From Lineus longissimus (lineage: Eukaryota; Nemertea; Pilidiophora; Heteronemertea; Lineidae), in the NCBI RefSeq assembly GCF_910592395.1, contig NC_088315.1:13313808-13377807 (forward strand): a DNA stretch of 64,000 nucleotides, given 5' to 3'. Shown here one piece after another: positions 63,363 to 64,000 of the stretch. Under the pieces are notes generated by a model, which was not told the origin of the DNA, made no database searches, and saw nothing but the letters and a program-made list of their open reading frames with translations. The position numbers and the translations under genes were made by a program. Each line of letters starts with the position of its first letter. Position 1 is the stretch's first letter.

Positions 63363-64000
63363 CCCCAGACTCTAAGATCATACGTACGCCAAGATTCGGT
63401 CTCTGAGTAGGGGTCACCCAGGGGTACATTTGTACCAAGTTTGAGATCCCTGGCTAAAGTGGTTACGAAACGTGCCACCACCGACTAACGGCGTTGCTGC
63501 CGACAAACTTTGACCTCTGTGACCTTCAAAAGTAGGTCAAATCAAAAACCCAGAGGATATGTGATGTCCCATTGGTAGAAGTACCTTACCTTTTTTTCAA
63601 ATTTTTCGGACCGGTAATAAGGGACAAAACATTCCATTTTCGACCTCTGGCCCCCTGGTGGCAAAACCGTATATCATATGAGGCCGCGATTCGGTCTCTG
63701 AGTAGCGGTCACCTAGGGGTACATGTGTACCAAGTTAGAGTGGTTACAAAATGTGCCACCACCGACTAACGGCGTTGCTGCCGACAAACGTTGATCTCTG
63801 TGACCTTCAAAAGTGATTCAAATCAAAAACCGGGAGGATATGTGATGTCCCATTGGTAGAAGTACCTACCATATTTGTTTCAAATTTTTCGGAGCGGTAA
63901 TAAGGGAGAAACACAATTTTTCCATTTTGACATCCGGCCCCCAGATGGCAAAACCGTGTAACATATGAGGCCGCGATTCGGTCTCTGCGTAGCGGTCACC
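63363..64000 (-). repeat. Family B modules in tandem, continuing out of the window
   Basis: Two ~295 bp units in inverse orientation repeat GATTCGGTCTCTGAGTAG, GTACATGTGTACCAAG, CGAAACGTGCCACC, TGACCTCTGTGACCT and GGATATGTGATGTCCC. A third begins at the right edge. No end hairpin is seen. Confidence 0.8.

Noticed and set aside
1-64000. tRNA or rRNA genes
   Set aside because: I looked for B-box-like GGTTCRANNCC and paired arms and saw none that folds convincingly; a proper scan was not possible.

Overview
This 64 kb window is animal nuclear DNA and is built almost entirely from layered transposable elements. BEL/Pao retrotransposons, gypsy, PIF/Harbinger, piggyBac, pogo-type and LINE sequences occur together with Helitron-like repeats carrying (GTCY)n or (GTC)n tracts. 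That mixture, the introns with GT/AG borders and the lack of operons suggest a marine invertebrate (lancelet, hemichordate, mollusc or brachiopod type). I cannot fix the phylum from the sequence. No complete host gene is visible; a few isolated exon-like segments may be host (25957-26127, 26700-26872, 55036-55374, 61163-61440).

Layout, left to right. 98-3346: degenerate BEL/Pao pol fragment on the + strand, split by a 5'-truncated LINE with a 13 bp target duplication and followed by a probable 3' LTR. 3572-13657: a 10 kb BEL/Pao element on the - strand (BEL-1 here). It has decayed gag, protease, RT, RNase H and integrase, and an unusual leader holding an intact SGNH-hydrolase-like ORF and a THAP-domain exon. 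13659-13903 plus 23548-23620: the C-terminal end of a pogo-type transposase, split by 13904-23547, a young BEL/Pao element on the - strand (BEL-2) with identical 416 bp LTRs and one uninterrupted 2385-codon polyprotein.

23621-27395: largely uncoded, with a LINE/SINE-type tail and two possible exons. 27396-30475: a Helentron-like repeat (family C), interrupted by a second one (family A, 28421-30130). 30564-36591: a decayed piggyBac transposase split by an internally deleted gypsy element (31813-36104, - strand). 37018-39764: a second family A copy carrying a miniature Harbinger derivative. 40494-41730: a foldback repeat and a SINE-like tail.

42232-51071: family B repeats in both orientations. 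One is interrupted by a non-autonomous BEL/Pao element (BEL-3, 44297-47599) that keeps gag and protease but has lost RT, RNase H and the integrase core. 51731-54306: inverted repeat and a worn family B copy. 55745-56325: LINE remnant. 56736-60287: a two-gene PIF/Harbinger element (DDE transposase on -, MADF-type DNA-binding protein on +). 60607-60840: 79 bp tandem repeat. 62861-64000: gypsy integrase tail cut into by more family B modules.

The elements work as independent selfish units. Only BEL-2 looks able to move itself. BEL-3 has nearly identical LTRs and a clean target duplication although it lacks RT and integrase, so it was probably mobilised in trans. The nesting gives a relative chronology: pogo before BEL-2; piggyBac before gypsy; family C before family A; outer family B before inner family B before BEL-3.
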